From positions 248,001 to 312,000 of the forward strand of contig LNKV01000006.1 in the NCBI GenBank assembly GCA_001465935.1: 64,000 bases of DNA. Direction: 5' to 3'. The notes under the pieces are model-generated. The model did no database searches. It saw only the letters and a program-made list of their open reading frames with translations, and was not told where the DNA came from. Of this stretch, positions 30,427 to 42,895 are shown piece after piece (positions within the stretch are counted from its first letter, which is position 1; each line of letters starts with the position of its first letter). A program made the position numbers and the translations under genes. Origin of the DNA: Clarireedia homoeocarpa (Eukaryota; Ascomycota; Leotiomycetes; Helotiales; Rutstroemiaceae).

Positions 30427-33400
30427 ATGGTGGAAACACTCACAGCTCACAATGTTGGGACTCCCATTCCTGCTGAACTTATCTCAGACTCACCAGTTCA
30501 GACGAGTGCCAGGGCAGCAGTCTCTGGGGGCCTGGCCGTCGAGTTGAATTCCACTAGAACCCATGAGAAACCACGAGGGACGGTCAGTTCAACAGCTAAA
30601 ACGTCCAACGAAAATCTTGACCATACGCCTATCGTCAACGAGGAGGCTGCTCCTCCACCGACTGAGGATGCCTTGGCCACTGATCAAGCTAAAATCATCA
30701 CAGCTCTACTTGAGGCCTCTGAAAAGGGAAACATTGCAGAAATTCTCAATTGTTTAAGGCAAGGTGCAGACGAATTGACGCTAAACGAATTTGGAGAAAC
30801 GCTACTTCATACAGCTGCTCGACGCAATCAACCCAAAGCAGTTGAAGCCCTCCTCAAAAACGAAAAAGTGAAGATCAATATTAATCTTAAGGACAACGAT
30901 GGATGGACACCCTTATATAGTTCCGCATATTCTGCCTCGCCGGAGTTAGTTTCCATGATATTGAAAACTGAGACCGCTGATCTCAATGTTAGGAATGCCT
31001 TAGGAGAAACCCCTATTCATGGTGCTTGCTATCGAGATACGGCCGACGTGTTAAAGCTGCTACTTCAGAAGGATAAGGAAGAAGGAAAATCTACCATTGA
31101 ACTCGCAGATAGCCATGGATGGACTCCGCTTCATACAGCATGTGACATTGGAAAAATAGACATGGTCAAAACTCTTCTTAATCATTATGCTAAGGCTGGC
31201 CGACGAGATCTTGATGGAAAAACATCTCTCCATATTGCTAGCGCCGGAGGAGCATCTGAGATCGTATCACTTTTGCTAAACTACGACGAGACCTTGCTCG
31301 ACTTAGTCGACTCCGAATCAAAAACGGCGCTGCATTTGGCTGCAGAGGAACGCCATGCTACTGTAGTTCAGACCTTGGTTGACAGTGGCGCAAAGGTTGA
31401 TCTCAGCGATTCCGAAGGATGCACAGCATTGATCTTATCATGCAGCTCTCTCAGGTCAGAAGTTGCAGATAAAAATGATGAAAAGACTGTGGAGCTTCTG
31501 GCCAAAAAAACTGAAGATATCAATCATGTTGACAACGAAGGATACACGGCACTAAACTGGGCCATACGGGTCAGCGAGCCCAAGCTGATAAAAATACTAT
31601 TGGAATATAAGGCGGATCCTAACATCAATACTATTGATGGTAAACGGACAATCCTTGGCAAGGCCAGCTATGAAGGAGAGGTCGAAATAGTAAAGTTGCT
31701 CCTCAAACACGGCGCTTCCATTAACGATTTCGATGGAGACCACTGGACAGCTCTTCACCATGCCTGTAATGGAACAGAACAAGACGTTGTGAAAATTCTC
31801 CTAGAAGAAAAAGCAGATAGAACAATAAAGCTCGAAGAGACGGGGGAAATGCCACTCCATATTGCAGCTACTTCTGGATCTGAGGAAATCGTTAAGCTGC
31901 TTTTACAACCCATCCTAATGCCCCATATTGCCAAGACTCGTGGGATAGATCCAGATCAGGTTAACCGCGAATTAATTGATACTCAGTTAAGCATACGCGC
32001 CACCACAACACGAGGAGAGACGGCACTGCACTTGGCTGTTGGGGGAGGGCATCACCCAGTGGTGCAAATTTTGCTAGATGTGGGGTCTGATCCAAATGCA
32101 GTGACAAATAGTGACGAAACACCATTGAGATTGGCTGGGAAAGGTGTAAAAAGAGAAGAAAAAGAGTATGAGAAAATAATCAGAGTGCTCTCTTCTAAAT
32201 TAGATCCAAAAAAGCGAAGGGAGACATTGCTTGACTTTTATGGGGACGAAAAAGATATTGCACTGGAACGGCTTATAAGATCCCTTGATTGGACTGGTTT
32301 GGACCAAACAGAAGTCGTAGGACAAGGAGATTTGATCAGTAAAGCTTCAAAAAGAGAGGAACACGATGCCGTACGTAAGATACTGCAAGAGAAAGGTCGC
32401 CCAAAAATCCAAGAAGAACCCCTGCCATCCGAAGTCAGCGAAGAAGCAATGACTGCTTTGCAATGGGCAGCATATTTTGGGGACCACCTTACTGTTTGGT
32501 GGCTTTTGTATAGTGACCGGAGTAAAGAGATGAGGAATGATCGCCAAAAAGCATTAAACATAGCTAAATGGTGCAAGGATAGACTTCCACAAGCTGTGGA
32601 TGTGACGGAGGAAACCACGGGAATGAAGGTTGAACAACAACGTCGTCCTTCGAATTGGGTCCCTTCGAATTGGGTCCAAACCGTCGAATCGAAGGGCAAT
32701 AAAAGAGAACGTCGTCCTTCGAGTTGGGCTCCTTCAAACTGGATCCAAATCGTCGAATCGACGGGCAATAAAAGAGAACAAGAGAACGAAAGATTCGGTA
32801 AGGCTGCATCAGAACTCCATAAGGATTCAGAGGCTAGAATCAGTGATTACACGGAAGTAATAGATACCCTACAAGATCCTCCTGTCGACTATGATCTTGT
32901 ACGGGGATCGTCGAAGAAAGATAGTTTGGACCCAAAACCAGTGGTCAATGATGATGCTTTTAAGGAGTTAGCCAAAAGATCCGACACTACAATTGTTGAC
33001 TGTTATTGTAAGAATAAAAATCCTGGTGCACAAGGATACAGAAGAGCGGATTTCCTCCGTCGAACTCGCAGTGTTTGGGACGTGGTATACGAAACACAGA
33101 TAGAGCAGAAAAGGGTAAAGCCGACGACGGAGAAGGACGGAAAAGTGAAGAATAAAGAACCAAAACTTGGCACGGCCAATCTGTCCATGGATGAAGAGAA
33201 ATTCTACGGTCCGGGCAACATAATGAAGTTTGCCAGAAGCAAGGTTCGGAAGGCCGGCACAGATCCAAAAATCGCAAAGGAAACATACAATGATGATGAT
33301 CTTCGATTCAGGTGGTTGCATCTACCTGCAAATAATGTGAGCGCAGAAACCCATGTTTGGTGTATGAAAATAATCACTGACGCATCTAAATAGCTCGACT

Positions 33401-36201
33401 GGATGTTTGTAGGTTTTAATTCACCTGCACAGGCTAAGCAACGTTGACATTTGACTATTAGGAATTAACCAAGAGAATCTACCGCGATAAGAAGAAGACT
33501 CAGGAAGACTTCGATCCTCTGGCTGAATTTTTGCGGCAGAGTTTCACTGAGCTCCCAGGTAACAGGCCCTACATGAGGCCCTCGTGCACTGTAAGTCGCG
33601 ATTTTCTTTTCAAAATCTGTGTATGAACGACCGCAAATATCATATTATGACTTGCGTCCTCTTCTTGACTCGAATAGCGATAGCCATTTCTCATTGTTGA
33701 GTGAGCTTGCGATCTGGCAATTGAATTTTCATCATGCATTTTAAAATAAAGATGCAAGAAACCGAGAAGTCTATAGTCCTACGTCGTCATTTGGAATTTG
33801 CTGTCGTGGTTTTGATCGGCGAGATTAACTAATGATCATCAGAAAGAACAAGTATCATTCGAAAAAGGCCTTCCAAAAGCAGGGGTGGAACAAGGATACT
33901 GGGGAGTTACTAAGAGTACCCAGACGACCGCCGAGGAGGACCAGAAGAATATGCCTCCAAAAACTGCTGTCCCACAACATCTGCAGCAGGATGCCGGGGA
34001 TTTGAAGAAGCCCGAGAGTATAAAGTACTCGAGACTTGCTCTCTATGTAAGTGAATCTACCTAATGTAATACGTCAGCCCTAATCTCAAACAAAGATACC
34101 ATATCTCACCTTTGCGACATACCAGGAGCAAAGAACGATATTGAAGAAATCCGATGGAAAAATTGAGACAGAAGATGTCAAGGCGCAAGCAGAATTAAAG
34201 CTGCAGGACAAGAACCTCAGCCTTGCTGCTGAATATTCGCGAAGCAATGAGAGTAAAGATGGTGGTAAGAACAATGCGGAAAACGACTGGAAGAAGTTGC
34301 AAGAATCGAGAACCTTGGATGAATACTATTATCATTCCTTGAGTGACATAGAAAAGCGGAATGCAAACCAAGTTGTGACCCGTTATATTGACAAAGTATG
34401 TCATGAAAACCACATGGAAAAAGAACAGTGGGAGATTCTTCGAGTTGATCAGCTCTGGTTATGGGTAATTGACGAGAGTAGGTGCCCGCAATATCCTTCT
34501 GGGCTTGGAAGAAGGTCCAGCTAATTTTAGGAACAGAAACAATCATTACAAGTTCGACAGATAGGCCGGATGGTAGAGAAGATCCGATTCTCGAGGGTAT
34601 TTTCAACTATCTGAAAGAGGCGGGGGGGAACAGCAAAGGCCAGCCTCCTCCATCTTCTGTCGAAGAGATGACCAAGTTCATCACTACATTCTGTATCGAT
34701 CAGATTGACAAAGCAACATATAACTGCAACGGCGATGATCTCTCAGCACGGCAAATATTTTCAAACACCATCAACAATGCGGTACTTCTGCTTTATCTTT
34801 CTACACTGCTAATTCGAATACTCGCTAACTTTTAGAAGGCAGCCTCAGAGGCGAGCTTGTTCGACAGCTTCTATCGTAGAATCAAAGGGAAACTCCATAG
34901 TTTGCAGACAGATGGAACGAGAGATCGAGAAGCTCATACTAGCGTGTCCTCGCGGCCGCAAACTGATCAAGAAAAGGAGTATGAGTCTATTCGAACCGCG
35001 ACACGGCTGCTCCTTCAAGTTAAAGATATTCGGGATGAACTCAATATCCTCAATTTTCTATTAACCCAACAGAAAGGAGTGTGGGAGAAGCTGCTAGGGC
35101 TATCCGTTAACGAAGATGGGTCAGTCAAATGGAATGAAGCACTTTTGAAAGAGACAGAAAAGTGGAAGGGGCCCGGGTTCGCCCTCAAAGATATTATTGA
35201 AATGGATAAGATTGCACAAAGAATACTGGATTCGGTACATAGCCCCATTTCAAGGCCATTATATCCGCTGATCAATGCAGGTTAATTCTGTTCTAAGTCT
35301 CGAACAGAATGAAGCAAATATTTCCGAGGCTGAGTATGCAAGAAAGCAGACTGAGGAAACCATCGATCAGGGAAGGACTCTTATGTTGTTTACGATCATT
35401 ACAATCATCTTCGTACGATCTTCTTTGCACATTACTGATACAGTCTTATCTAACGAGCGATTTCTAGCTTCCTATGTCATTCCTCACCTCCCTTTTCGCG
35501 TTAAATATTTCGGTCTTCCCACATACAGACGACACCATAGTATATGAACCACAGTTTATTTTTTCAATAATCTGTAAGTTTTTGCTCACATATATGCCTC
35601 GCCGAATGGTTTACTGATATGTGTTTAGTTGGCATCACAGTTGTTATCTCAATACCTTCCATTGGCTATGCACGCTACAAACATAGGTTTCACAAAGCTG
35701 CCCCTTGGTTAAAGAAAGGTGTGTACTTCGCATCAACTACACATAGGTGAACTTGTACTGACTAGGTGACTATTAGAAATTGCGGATACCATCGATATGT
35801 TCAAATCGAATCCAACGGGAAATGAGCCATCTGTATCACCAACAAAGTCACCCGAGCGGCGTCCTCGTAATGTGCCTCTTGGTGAACCACCACAAAACAA
35901 GACCGACCCACATCTCCAACTACTCCGCTCCCATCAAGTACCACCCACTGGAACTGGAGTTACGTATATTAATCCTCGAGTCTCCATCCTCTTGAATGGA
36001 GAAGAACGTCCCTCGGTCCAAGTCTCTGCGTTGGATCCCCTGGAAGCGGAAAACCAGGATCAAGGAATAGATGACCTGGAGACGCCACATACCAGCATTA
36101 TAAAGAGGAGGTTTAGTGATTTCAGAAATGTGTTTCGTAGTAATGCTAATACTTCGCTTGCAAACCATTCGAACGATGAAGAAAGGGGGTTGAAGAAATG
36201 A
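30427..36201 (+). CDS. Ankyrin-repeat protein fused to CorA-like two-TM domain
   Basis: Eleven exons: 30427-33336, 33394-33408, 33462-33590, 33843-34046, 34096-34477, 34531-34781, 34836-35234, 35281-35412, 35468-35573, 35629-35718, 35777-36201; about 1680 aa. Residues about 95-570 are ankyrin repeats (GWTPLHTACDIGKIDMVKTL, TALHLAAEERHATVVQTL, GETALHLAVGGGHHPVV). A 23-residue unit is duplicated at 32641-32778. From RWLHLPANN|LDWMF|ELTKRIYRD onward it follows the fungal CorA-like Mg2+ transporter fold: MRPSCT, IPYLTFATYQEQ, SRTLDEYYYHSL, EILRVDQLWLWVIDE, a long helical stalk, and TM1 (LMLFTIITIIF|LPMSFLTSLFALN) and TM2 (FSIIFGITVVISIPSIGYARY). The canonical GMN loop is not visible, so Mg2+ transport is unproven. 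Exon 2 has only 15 nt. Confidence 0.88.
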
Positions 36202-36633
36202 TGCATTGGACACCGCAGACTATTATCCATAATATACTAATAGTTATGCTGTAATATCGAATGGGTTTCTTGATTGACGTTTCGCTTCGCTGTACCGTCT
36301 AATAGTAGAAGAGAATACTTCAAACGACTTACTTACTCTACGAGCGTCTAACTATTCGGAAATATACCGTCCAATGAAATACCGCATTCTACATACTTAA
36401 GATTACAACATTACAAGTCGACTATTCGCAATACACTAAGTTTTCCGAATTCTACCCGTGAAAAAATATTAATTAGCGAAACACAACCCCACTACCTGGG
36501 CTGCTGCATTTCTTTCCTCGTATCTAACCCTACTTCTTAAGTGCAACACGTGCAGTACAGGTGTCTTTTCCCTCGAAAAATCCCATCCCCCCTCACTCAC
36601 CATCCATCCATCCATTCCAATAGAACACCCACA
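36202..36633. other. Intergenic spacer and promoter of homocysteine methyltransferase gene
   Basis: AT-rich to about 36480, then pyrimidine-rich, with CATCCATCCATCCATTCC just before the start codon. No gene. Confidence 0.5.
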
Positions 36634-37845
36634 ATGACCGACCCCCACCCCCACCCCAACCCCAACCCCAACTCTTCCCACCCCACCCCGCTCCTCCTTC
36701 TCGACGGTGGTCTCGGCACCACCCTCGAAGCCCAGCACTCCTGCCACTTCACCCAATCGACCCCCCTCTGGTCCGCACAACTGCTCATCCCCGCCTACCA
36801 CCCCACCCCCACCTCCCCACCGGGCCCGTCCGTCCTTCTCTCCGCGCAGCAAAGCTTCGTCTCCGTGGGCGCCGACATCCTCCTCACGGCGACCTATTCC
36901 GCTAGTTTTGAGGGGTTTGCACGAAGCGGGTTTGATGTGGCGGCTGGGGGCAAGGATAGGGAGGATGCGGAGAGGTGGATGAGGGGCGCGGTGGGGATTG
37001 CGGAGGATGCGATTCTTTCTGCTGCGTTGGCGGCGGAGGGAGAGCCGGCGAGGAAAGAGGAGATGAAGATGCTGCTGATGAAGAAGAAGAAGAAACAGAT
37101 AGCGTTGAGTTTGGGCGCTTATGGAGCGGTTATGTCGCCGAGTCAGGAGTATGCGGGGAAATACGACGCGGAGCATCAGGGGTTGGAGCAGCTGCGGGAT
37201 TGGCATCGAGAGAGGATTGAGGTTTTTAGGAAGGATGAGAGGTGCTGGGGAAAGGTGGATGTTCTTGCTTTTGAGACGTTGCCGTTGGGGGTGGAGGTTA
37301 GGAGTGTGAGGAGGGTGATGGGGGATTTGTTGAGGTTGGAAAACGGGGAAAGGGGGAAGAGATTCTGGATTTCGTGTGTGTTTCCTGGGCTGGAAGGGGA
37401 TGAGCGATGGAGGTTGTCGGATGGGAGTGAGGTGAAAGATGTGGTGGATGCGATGTTGGGACGCAGGGAGGGAGAGGCGGTGCCCTGGGGTATTGGGCTC
37501 AATTGTACGAAGGTGGAAAAAGTGGAGAGATTGGTGAGGGAGTTTGAGAGGGAGGTGGGGAATTTGAGGGATAGTGGGGTTATTGAGGAGTGGCCGGGGT
37601 TGGTGATATATCCGGATGGGACGGCGAGGGGGGAGGTGTATAATACGACGACGAAGGTATGGGAAGTGAGGGAGAGGGAGGGTGCGGTGGGGGAGGAGAA
37701 GAGTTGGGATGAGGAGATGGAGGGGATTGTGAGGGGGGCGAGTGAGAGGGGGTTGTGGAGGGAGATTTTGGTGGGGGGCTGTTGTAAGACGACGCCGGTG
37801 GAGATTGGGAAGTTAAGGAGGAGGATTGATGGGTTGGTCGGATAG
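36634..37845 (+). CDS. Homocysteine S-methyltransferase
   Basis: A single exon of 403 aa from the ATG at 36634. Key blocks: LLLLDGGLGTTLE at the N-terminus, WSAQLLI, FVSVGADILLTATYSASFEGF, ALSLGAYGAVMSPSQEYAGKY, DVLAFETLPLG, PWGIGLNCTKV with the first zinc cysteine, WPGLVIYPDGT, and GGCCKTTP with the paired zinc cysteines. This is the betaine/S-methylmethionine-dependent homocysteine methyltransferase TIM barrel (yeast MHT1/SAM4 type), which makes methionine from homocysteine using S-methylmethionine or SAM. A Lys-rich insertion (MKKKKK) at about residues 147-154 is unusual. The second half is purine-rich on the coding strand. Confidence 0.93.
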   Translation: MTDPHPHPNPNPNSSHPTPLLLLDGGLGTTLEAQHSCHFTQSTPLWSAQLLIPAYHPTPTSPPGPSVLLSAQQSFVSVGADILLTATYSASFEGFARSGFDVAAGGKDREDAERWMRGAVGIAEDAILSAALAAEGEPARKEEMKMLLMKKKKKQIALSLGAYGAVMSPSQEYAGKYDAEHQGLEQLRDWHRERIEVFRKDERCWGKVDVLAFETLPLGVEVRSVRRVMGDLLRLENGERGKRFWISCVFPGLEGDERWRLSDGSEVKDVVDAMLGRREGEAVPWGIGLNCTKVEKVERLVREFEREVGNLRDSGVIEEWPGLVIYPDGTARGEVYNTTTKVWEVREREGAVGEEKSWDEEMEGIVRGASERGLWREILVGGCCKTTPVEIGKLRRRIDGLVG

Positions 37846-39149
37846 GTTGGTGGTTGTATCTAGGAGTTAGTTGATTTCTGTCTTTGAGGGTTGCATGTGC
37901 AGACAGACACAGAGCAGACTTCTTGTTAGCTAATTTAGTTAAGCGTGATGTGATCGAAAGGGAAGAGTGAAAGAGCTCTATCCATTGGTGTGAGCTGCAC
38001 CATACCATCCATCCACCACAAGCCTTCTTTTTATTACGGGTCTGCAGGCATTTGGGAGAAGTTATTATTCCTGAAGCCTTCTCTTCCGATTCAAAAATAA
38101 CATTCTATTTACAGCACTAATAAGAATTTGAAAACATAAGAATTTGAAAACGAAAGAATAGCACTGCAGGAGTTGACCTGAAAGCGAGCAACCAACCACT
38201 AACTTATTCCTTTCGATATAACACAGCCGAATACCTTCTGCCAACCTAACCTATACACATTGCAGAATTACTCAGCATATTTTCTTTTCCTTCCCGTTGC
38301 AGTCTGTTGAACCGACTTGAGAGAAATAATCACGTGACTAAATATACACATGAATCTCACGTGCGAGCCGGATAAATGCTAGCTGAAAATGATACAATAC
38401 AGCCCAGGCTTGGTGATGTTCCAGAATCGATCGGCGACGAGCAGTCCCACACAGTGTGCGAAACCTAAAATGGCAACTTTGACAACGATTATTGGCTGCT
38501 GCACGACCTCCGTCTGTGTCACCAGAAGCAGATAAGAAAAGGAATTTCTGGCGTTCTATCAATCGAATACGGGGGATTCCTTGTCTATCAATATAGGGGT
38601 GGCTTTTGGCGGAAACTTTGGAATTGGCGAATGCTGACTCGCTGGAAAGTAAAAGCTCCAGGTCGTGTGGTTGTCTCAGGATGATGTCAATCTTTTAATC
38701 TTTTAATATTTTCTTTACAGATCGGACAATGATATTCATAGGGTCCAAACGACGGCGGTGATGATCTTTTTGCAGCATTGCCCCCAAGGGAACTTAACTT
38801 GCTCTGCAGACGACGATGACAGGAAATAAAGCTTAAAACCACCAGCCATGAGGGCCAAGAGGGCCAAGAATAAGAAAGCCAGGGGTCAGTAGGAATAGCC
38901 ATCTAGAAATATCTCTCGATGCATGGCCGTGTTGTCTTCCAAACCAATTAGACGCGGCGAAGGATTCTATTCTGATTTTCGCCAAGTGCGGATGGTTCCA
39001 GCCTATCAGCATCTGCTCGGATGCAATGGGGAAGCGTCCTTGATGCGACATGGCCAATGGTGTGGTGTAGCTCGACAAGCCATTTACGGCACTCCGGGCA
39101 TGGAAGTTAACGCATTCTCGACGCAGCAGAGGAGAGAGATACACACACA

Positions 39150-39187
39150 GAGGATACATAGGATACATAGGATACATAGGATACCTA
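39150..39187. repeat. GGATACATA microsatellite
   Basis: Four near-exact tandem copies of the nonamer. Confidence 0.8.
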
Positions 39188-40118
39188 CAGTACGAGGGCA
39201 GCGAAGAAAGATATAGAAGCGGGGGTTCTTGGTGGCAGAAGCCAATAGAACTGGCTGTTGTGGCCCCTCCGGACATTGCCGCTATAAGGTGAGGTTTGGG
39301 TCAGGCCAGTCGTCGGTCGGACGATATGGAAAGTATAGAAAGTATTACGATTAATGGTAAGATTTCGCATTGACACTCCATTGCAATCGCATGAGGGTGG
39401 GTGGATGATCCAAGCAGCGTTGCAGTGCGGTTACCTGACATGCCGGCAGTGCGCGAAAGTGGAGAAGGGGGCGCGACAACACTTGCGAGCTGTGTGATGG
39501 CGCTCGCTAACGACGACACAATTTATATCTTCATGTACAACGTAGACGTGAGTGTGGATGTGCGTGTGGATGTTGTTCTGATAGACAAAGACAAAAACCA
39601 AAAAGTCGCCGGTCCGTGGTAGGAAGTTGACACCTCAGCAAACAAGCACACAAGCACACAAGCACACGAGCACACAAGCAGCCACGGTGAAGAAGACACT
39701 TAAAGCGCCAAGCGACAACTTAGTCATTCTGGGGAGCATCTAAAACGACGTCAGTCACGTATCGGGAATGGTCGACAGGAATTAGCGCGCCAAGAGGGAG
39801 GACTTGTTTGCGGGGAAAGCCTTAGCGAGAGACGCTAGACGGGGATTGCGGATCAATGAAGCCAGGGCCTGATTGGATGGAGAGTGGGCGAGGTGGGGCA
39901 GGGTGGGTGAGGTGGATGTGCAGGATGGGTGCAGAGGGTGAATCAGATTCGACCCCACTTGACTCCCTCCCTGCCCATGCTTGCTTGGCTTGCCTGGCTC
40001 GCCCTGCCTCCATTCCCTTTTAAACAGCCTCTCTCCTTCCACATCGACTTCCCCCATCATCTCTTCACATCAATTGTACAACTTCAACTTCATCCCCATC
40101 TGCGAGATTCAACACGAG

Positions 40119-40196
40119 AACATCCCATACCACACCACGAACATCCCATACCACACCACGACCATCCCATATCACACCACACCACACCACACCGCG
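40119..40196. repeat. 21-bp minisatellite merging into a CCACA run
   Basis: Three units of CGAACATCCCATACCACACCA type, the last degenerating into a (CACAC)n stretch. It lies in the probable 5' leader of the gene at 40524. Confidence 0.75.
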
Positions 40197-40523
40197 ATAA
40201 GAAGATCCGACCTCAAACATACCACTTACAATCGACAACAAAGAAAAGTCGGCGAAAGCGAGCTGCCATCAGCATAAGCGACGTGCAAGCATTGAAATCC
40301 TATCTGCCGGCGACAAAGGAATCCCCCAGAACAAATATCACCACCTTCAACCTTACCCACCCACCCATTCCGGAGCTGAAGAGAGCAGCTTACGGTCATT
40401 TCCAGAATCTCTCATTCGAAATCCGCTTAGGGTTTTCTACCAGTGCAAACGTCAACAACCGTCAAATCCAACAATTCTCCATCACAGCCTTTCAATAAGT
40501 CCCCATCCTTTTCCAGAAATAAA

Positions 40524-41363
40524 ATGGCTTCCAACAACAGCGGTAACACCACCCCTCCCAACGAAGGTTCTCGACCTCGTCGTGGATCTATCACTGCACA
40601 AACCTTTACCAATCTCTTCAACCGATCCAACAGTACTTCCGGAGGTCCGCCCGGACTTCCTGGCCCCATTACCACAGCCGCCGCTCAGGACCAGAAAAGA
40701 CGCATGTCGATTTCAACCCTTGGTCTCTCGGGCACATCCCCCTCGCAGCCATCGCCATTCCCATTCGCCAACCGACGATCAAGCGTATCTACTGCAGGCT
40801 CGGAGTCAATTGATGAAAATGCAATTGATGATGAAGATGGTCCTAGCAGAAGCAACCCCAATGCCCCCTTTGCACGTCGTATATCATTTGGTGCACAAGC
40901 ACTTCGAACAGTTCGTACGGGCAGTGGTAGCCCTGGTTCATCTGGTAGAACACCCTCTTATACTACTTCTCCATTACCCCCTATCCCTGCAGGTTCCAGA
41001 GGTGGTGGTACAGGCACACCTCCAAATTCCCAGTCTACACAGGCAAGCACGCAATCAATGCCCAGAACTCCATCTGACTATACTTCTTCTGCTCGTCCAG
41101 GTGATGGTGTTTTCAACTGGTCCGAGCAGCTTAGATCCCGTGCTGAGAGCACCGTCTCTCAATCCCAGCGACCTTCGCTATCGAATTCCCCTCCGAACAG
41201 ACCCACGTTCCATATCCCAACCCATGAAAGAGCTAAGAGTGTTAGTGAGATGCCTGCACCTCCTACTTCGACGATTCCTCCCGCTCAGCCACCTAAGCCT
41301 GCCAGGAGGCAACCGGATCCCTTCCAAGAACGTATTCTGAAGGGCGATTTCTACATGGATTAA
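40524..41363 (+). CDS. Disordered Ser/Pro-rich protein with PKA-type phosphosites
   Basis: A single exon of 279 aa. The protein is rich in Ser, Pro, Thr and Gly. It repeats basophilic kinase sites: RPRRGSIT near residue 18, KRRMSIS near 59, NRRSSVST near 84, ARRISFG near 115. A conserved-looking block FNWSEQLRSRAESTVS is at about 195-210. It ends in PFQERILKGDFYMD. I recognise this as a widespread type of uncharacterised ascomycete protein, but no function is known to me. The RRxS pattern suggests regulation by protein kinase A; this is inference. The ATG at 40524 is chosen because it follows a long CA-rich leader and starts MASNNSGN. Confidence 0.82.
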   Translation: MASNNSGNTTPPNEGSRPRRGSITAQTFTNLFNRSNSTSGGPPGLPGPITTAAAQDQKRRMSISTLGLSGTSPSQPSPFPFANRRSSVSTAGSESIDENAIDDEDGPSRSNPNAPFARRISFGAQALRTVRTGSGSPGSSGRTPSYTTSPLPPIPAGSRGGGTGTPPNSQSTQASTQSMPRTPSDYTSSARPGDGVFNWSEQLRSRAESTVSQSQRPSLSNSPPNRPTFHIPTHERAKSVSEMPAPPTSTIPPAQPPKPARRQPDPFQERILKGDFYMD

Positions 41364-42895
41364 TATGCTTGGGCTGGAAATATACTTTCTTCTCTATTAT
41401 AGGAACCATAATGTCGATCACGAGTTGGTCATCAACAATTTCTTTTTCTTTTTGGCGTTTATCAAGGGAACAAAGATCTTTTTCGTCTACATGGCACGCG
41501 TTGGTTTCGTTTACAGTACGGATGGAAACACCTCAAGTACTGATATTTATTCGAAACTCAACAAGGTGATGATGATCGAAGAGCGGAGGTAGAAGAATAT
41601 GCATATGGAGTTTTGTACGCTGGACGTTTTCATGCTCAAATGTTCTTATATATTTTTTTTTTTTGGCGGATGAGCCGGAGAGAGCGGAGCTGAGTCCAGA
41701 TGACCGAAAAGTGCGGCATCTTTGACATGCAAGGAGTAGTTCATGATTACTTCATGCATTGATGAGATGCGTGGATAGTGCCTGATGATTAACGACATTT
41801 GCTTTTATGTTTTTGTTTTCGTTTTCGCTCTCAAACGAAAATACTGATATTGGTGAGCTGAGCTGAGCTGTTTCTTGATTCTGGCTGGTTTGCAGGACGC
41901 ACGAGATTCTTTCGCAAAGCAAGGGAGTGATGAGGGGTTGTTTTGCGTTGTTTTACTATTACAATATTTCGCTCGTTTAACAGCGTCAATGGCATCTTGC
42001 GTTGCGTCGCGTTAGGTTGCTTCTGCTTCTTTGATATGTATTTTATCAATATGGATACGGATATGAATATAGGTCGTTGGGGTTTTGCTAGCTGTTTGAA
42101 CCTGTTTGGTTTGGTATGGCTGAGGATAAGCGGGCAGTAGCTGTAGCTGTAGCTGCAACAGGCTAGAGAAGGAGGGGGTCCTGTGTTTAAGGGGAGCGGG
42201 CATAAGTTAAGGAGAAGAATGAATGGGAATATGACAGGATGGCGAATTTGCAGAAAAAGAAGAAAAGGAAAAAGCAAGCAACGAATCAGATAGTTAACTT
42301 ACCTTAACTTGATTGACTATGGGTGGCATACGACTTGAAGAAACGGAAAATAAGAATTGGCCTTGTTCTATTGTTATGGTTGGGCATTCATTTACTCCGA
42401 GTAGTGTGTTTATTTGTGTGTTTGTATGAATGTGATGATGTGATGTGATGTGGTTTGTTGCGCTGTACTTTGATCATCTACCTATCTATCCCCTCTTCTT
42501 CCACCATATGTTTTTTCCTCTCTCTGAGAAAAGCTCCTTGCCTCCCTCCTATGCATCATATCCATGAATAGGTTTGTAATGCACAGCTTATTTATTTACT
42601 GTACTTCACGCTACACCATACACATACACACACATACACTACAATCTGCTGCCCCTGCCCCCGCCCCCGCTCCTGCGCCCCGTTTTCTCCAGGATATCTA
42701 TCTATCATCTTCTCTACTCGTAAAAGGCGCATCGCATCTATCCATCCATCCACCCATCCACCCATCTGTATATCTATCTATTCATCTATCTACCCGAATG
42801 ATCTAGGTAGGTAGGTAAAAATGATCGATTTATATCTCCAAATCCCTTCCCCTCTTCTCCTTTTGCACTTAAGCACACCACATCCGGGGGTATTT
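41364..42895. other. Convergent intergenic region with tetranucleotide repeats
   Basis: 3' regions of the preceding gene and of PXR1. Poly-T lies at 41650-41663. A (GT)-rich segment lies near 42408-42450. (ATCT)n/(ATCC)n lies at 42735-42795. No gene is supported. Confidence 0.5.
42735..42795. repeat. ATCC/ATCT tetranucleotide repeat
   Basis: Imperfect tandem tetranucleotides in the 3' region of PXR1. Confidence 0.8.

Larger units (their letters stand above)
37846..40523. other. Long intergenic region and long 5' leader
   Basis: No gene is convincing in 2.7 kb. Short frames on both strands (38338-38562, 38687-39276, 39782-40060) carry no domains. Simple repeats lie at 39150-39187 (GGATACATA), 39641-39680 (ACAAGCAC) and 40119-40196 (CATCCCATACCACACCA). 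The last 500 bp are CA/CAA-rich and probably form the promoter and long 5' UTR of the next gene, with a possible UTR intron ending TTTCCAG at 40515. Confidence 0.5.

Noticed and set aside
42735..42795. Possible CRISPR-like array
   Set aside because: Simple tetranucleotide repeat without spacers, in a eukaryotic genome.
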